A DNA stretch of 64,000 bases from Clostridium sp. AT4 (GTDB lineage Bacteria; Bacillota; Clostridia; Lachnospirales; Lachnospiraceae), in the NCBI RefSeq assembly GCF_001517625.2, contig NZ_LN999828.1, positions 1,008,303 to 1,072,302 on the forward strand. Direction: 5' to 3'. The notes under the pieces were generated by a model, which was given only the letters and a program-made list of their open reading frames with translations, ran no database searches and had not been told where the DNA came from. The translations under genes and the position numbers were made by a program. This document shows positions 62,669-64,000 of the stretch, piece by piece (the first letter of the stretch is position 1; every line of letters begins with the position of its first letter).

Positions 62669-64000
62669 ATGAAAATAATTAACTTAGGCATTCTGGCTCA
62701 CGTTGACGCAGGAAAGACAACATTAACGGAAAGTTTATTGTATACCAGTGGTGCAATTGCAGAACTAGGGAGCGTAGATGAAGGCACAACAAGGACAGAT
62801 ACAATGAATTTGGAGCGTCAAAGGGGAATCACTATCCAGACAGCAGTGACATCTTTTCAGTGGGGGGATGTAAAAGTCAACATTATAGATACACCAGGCC
62901 ATATGGATTTTTTGGCGGAAGTATACCGTTCTTTATCCGTATTAGACGGAGCAGTATTATTAGTTTCTGCAAAGGATGGCATACAGGCACAGACCCGTAT
63001 ACTGTTTCATGCACTACAGACAATGAAGATTCCGACAATTTTTTTCATCAATAAAATTGACCAAGAGGGGATTGATTTGCCAATGGTATATCGGGAAATG
63101 AAAGCAAAGCTTTCTTCGGAAATTATAGTGAAGCAAAAGGTTGGGCAGCATCCCCATATAAATGTAACGGACAATGACGATATGGAACAGTGGGATGCGG
63201 TAATTATGGGAAACGATGAACTATTAGAGAAATATATGTCAGGGAAACCGTTTAAAATGTCAGAACTGGAACAGGAAGAAAACAGGAGATTCCAAAACGG
63301 AACGTTATTTCCCGTTTATCACGGAAGCGCTAAAAACAATCTGGGGATTCGGCAGCTTATAGAAGTGATTGCCAGTAAGTTTTATTCATCAACGCCTGAA
63401 GGTCAATCTGAACTATGCGGGCAGGTTTTCAAGATTGAATATTCAGAGAAAAGGCGGCGTTTTGTTTATGTGCGTATATATAGCGGAACATTGCATTTGA
63501 GGGATGTTATTAGAATATCTGAAAAAGAGAAAATAAAAATCACAGAGATGTGTGTTCCGACAAACGGTGAATTATATTCATCCGATACAGCCTGCTCTGG
63601 TGATATTGTAATTTTACCAAATGATGTTTTGCAGCTAAACAGTATTTTGGGGAACGAAATACTGTTGCCGCAGAGAAAATTTATTGAAAATCCTCTCCCT
63701 ATGCTCCAAACAACGATTGCAGTAAAGAAATCTGAACAGCGGGAAATATTGCTTGGGGCACTTACAGAAATTTCAGATGGCGACCCTCTTTTAAAATATT
63801 ATGTGGATACTACAACGCATGAGATTATACTTTCTTTTTTGGGGAATGTGCAGATGGAAGTCATTTGTGCCATCCTTGAGGAAAAATATCATGTGGAGGC
63901 AGAAATAAAAGAGCCTACTGTTATATATATGGAAAGACCGCTTAGAAAAGCAGAATATACCATCCACATAGAAGTCCCGCCAAATCCTTTCTGGGCTTCT
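62669..64000 (+). CDS. tet(O): Tet(O)-type ribosomal-protection protein (partial, N-terminal 444 aa)
   Basis: An EF-G-like GTPase that removes tetracycline from the ribosome. G1 AHVDAGKTT (10-18), [15 protein letters not shown] (G2 region), DTPGHMDF (G3) and NKID (G4) are intact. Sequence across 444 codons follows Tet(O) closely from memory; mosaic O/W or O/32 forms cannot be excluded because the C-terminus is beyond the window. AT-rich compared with the chromosome. TAGGAGG lies just before the ATG. Confidence 0.9.
   Translation, partial: MKIINLGILAHVDAGKTTLTESLLYTSGAIAELGSVDEGTTRTDTMNLERQRGITIQTAVTSFQWGDVKVNIIDTPGHMDFLAEVYRSLSVLDGAVLLVSAKDGIQAQTRILFHALQTMKIPTIFFINKIDQEGIDLPMVYREMKAKLSSEIIVKQKVGQHPHINVTDNDDMEQWDAVIMGNDELLEKYMSGKPFKMSELEQEENRRFQNGTLFPVYHGSAKNNLGIRQLIEVIASKFYSSTPEGQSELCGQVFKIEYSEKRRRFVYVRIYSGTLHLRDVIRISEKEKIKITEMCVPTNGELYSSDTACSGDIVILPNDVLQLNSILGNEILLPQRKFIENPLPMLQTTIAVKKSEQREILLGALTEISDGDPLLKYYVDTTTHEIILSFLGNVQMEVICAILEEKYHVEAEIKEPTVIYMERPLRKAEYTIHIEVPPNPFWAS

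Overview
The window looks like a chromosomal segment of a Gram-positive, spore-forming anaerobe, most likely a gut member of the Lachnospiraceae (Clostridium cluster XIVa). The support is conserved Firmicutes gene order (prpC-prkC-rsgA-rpe-thiN; comM-dprA-topA-codY-rpsB-tsf), a SigK-type sporulation sigma factor, CodY, a diaminopimelate-type MurE, strong AGGAGG ribosome sites, and a flavodiiron/rubredoxin oxygen-defence protein. The species cannot be fixed from the sequence alone.

Layout. 1-6476: end of ftsK, then fhs, murE, murF and an M18 aminopeptidase. 6618-14925: MATE exporter, priA, def, fmt, membrane zinc peptidase, rsmB, rlmN (restart, deformylation/formylation and RNA methylation). 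14927-21715: PP2C phosphatase, PASTA kinase, rsgA, rpe, thiamine pyrophosphokinase, then a B6 uptake/salvage pair (ECF S-component and pyridoxal kinase). 21822-24927: serS, a VOC protein and the opposing pyrBI. 25208-29161: an ABC exporter operon with a membrane-anchored extracytoplasmic protein. 29214-31335: a ZTP riboswitch controlling a two-gene replacement for bifunctional PurH (PurO-type IMP cyclohydrolase plus a separate AICAR transformylase). 31483-42538: MATE exporter, sigK, galE, comM, dprA, topA, codY, rpsB, tsf, mostly housekeeping.

42539-64000 is more variable: a metallophosphoesterase, a decayed UxaA-type dehydratase, a GNAT protein, a flavodiiron protein, a 1.5-kb defence-like island, two Gfo/Idh/MocA oxidoreductases, an oleate-hydratase-like flavoprotein, purC, a domain-swapped GH3 glycosidase with membrane anchors, a DMT transporter, a GNAT protein, a DUF4317-like protein and a YesM/YesN-type two-component pair. 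The response regulator is cut off by the left end of a mobile element carrying tnpV and a ribosomal-protection tetracycline-resistance gene of the tet(O) type, which runs off the window.

Most interesting locus: 47037-48582. An Abi_2/AbiF-like HEPN protein (putative RNase toxin) sits between two identical 54-nt sequences. Each copy starts just after a TATAAT box and is followed at once by its own, different intrinsic terminator, as expected for two short non-coding RNAs of about 80 nt. The whole island lies between 43-nt direct repeats built on a GC-rich palindrome. This fits an RNA-antitoxin/HEPN-toxin module with a duplicated RNA gene, inserted between fprA and an oxidoreductase gene.
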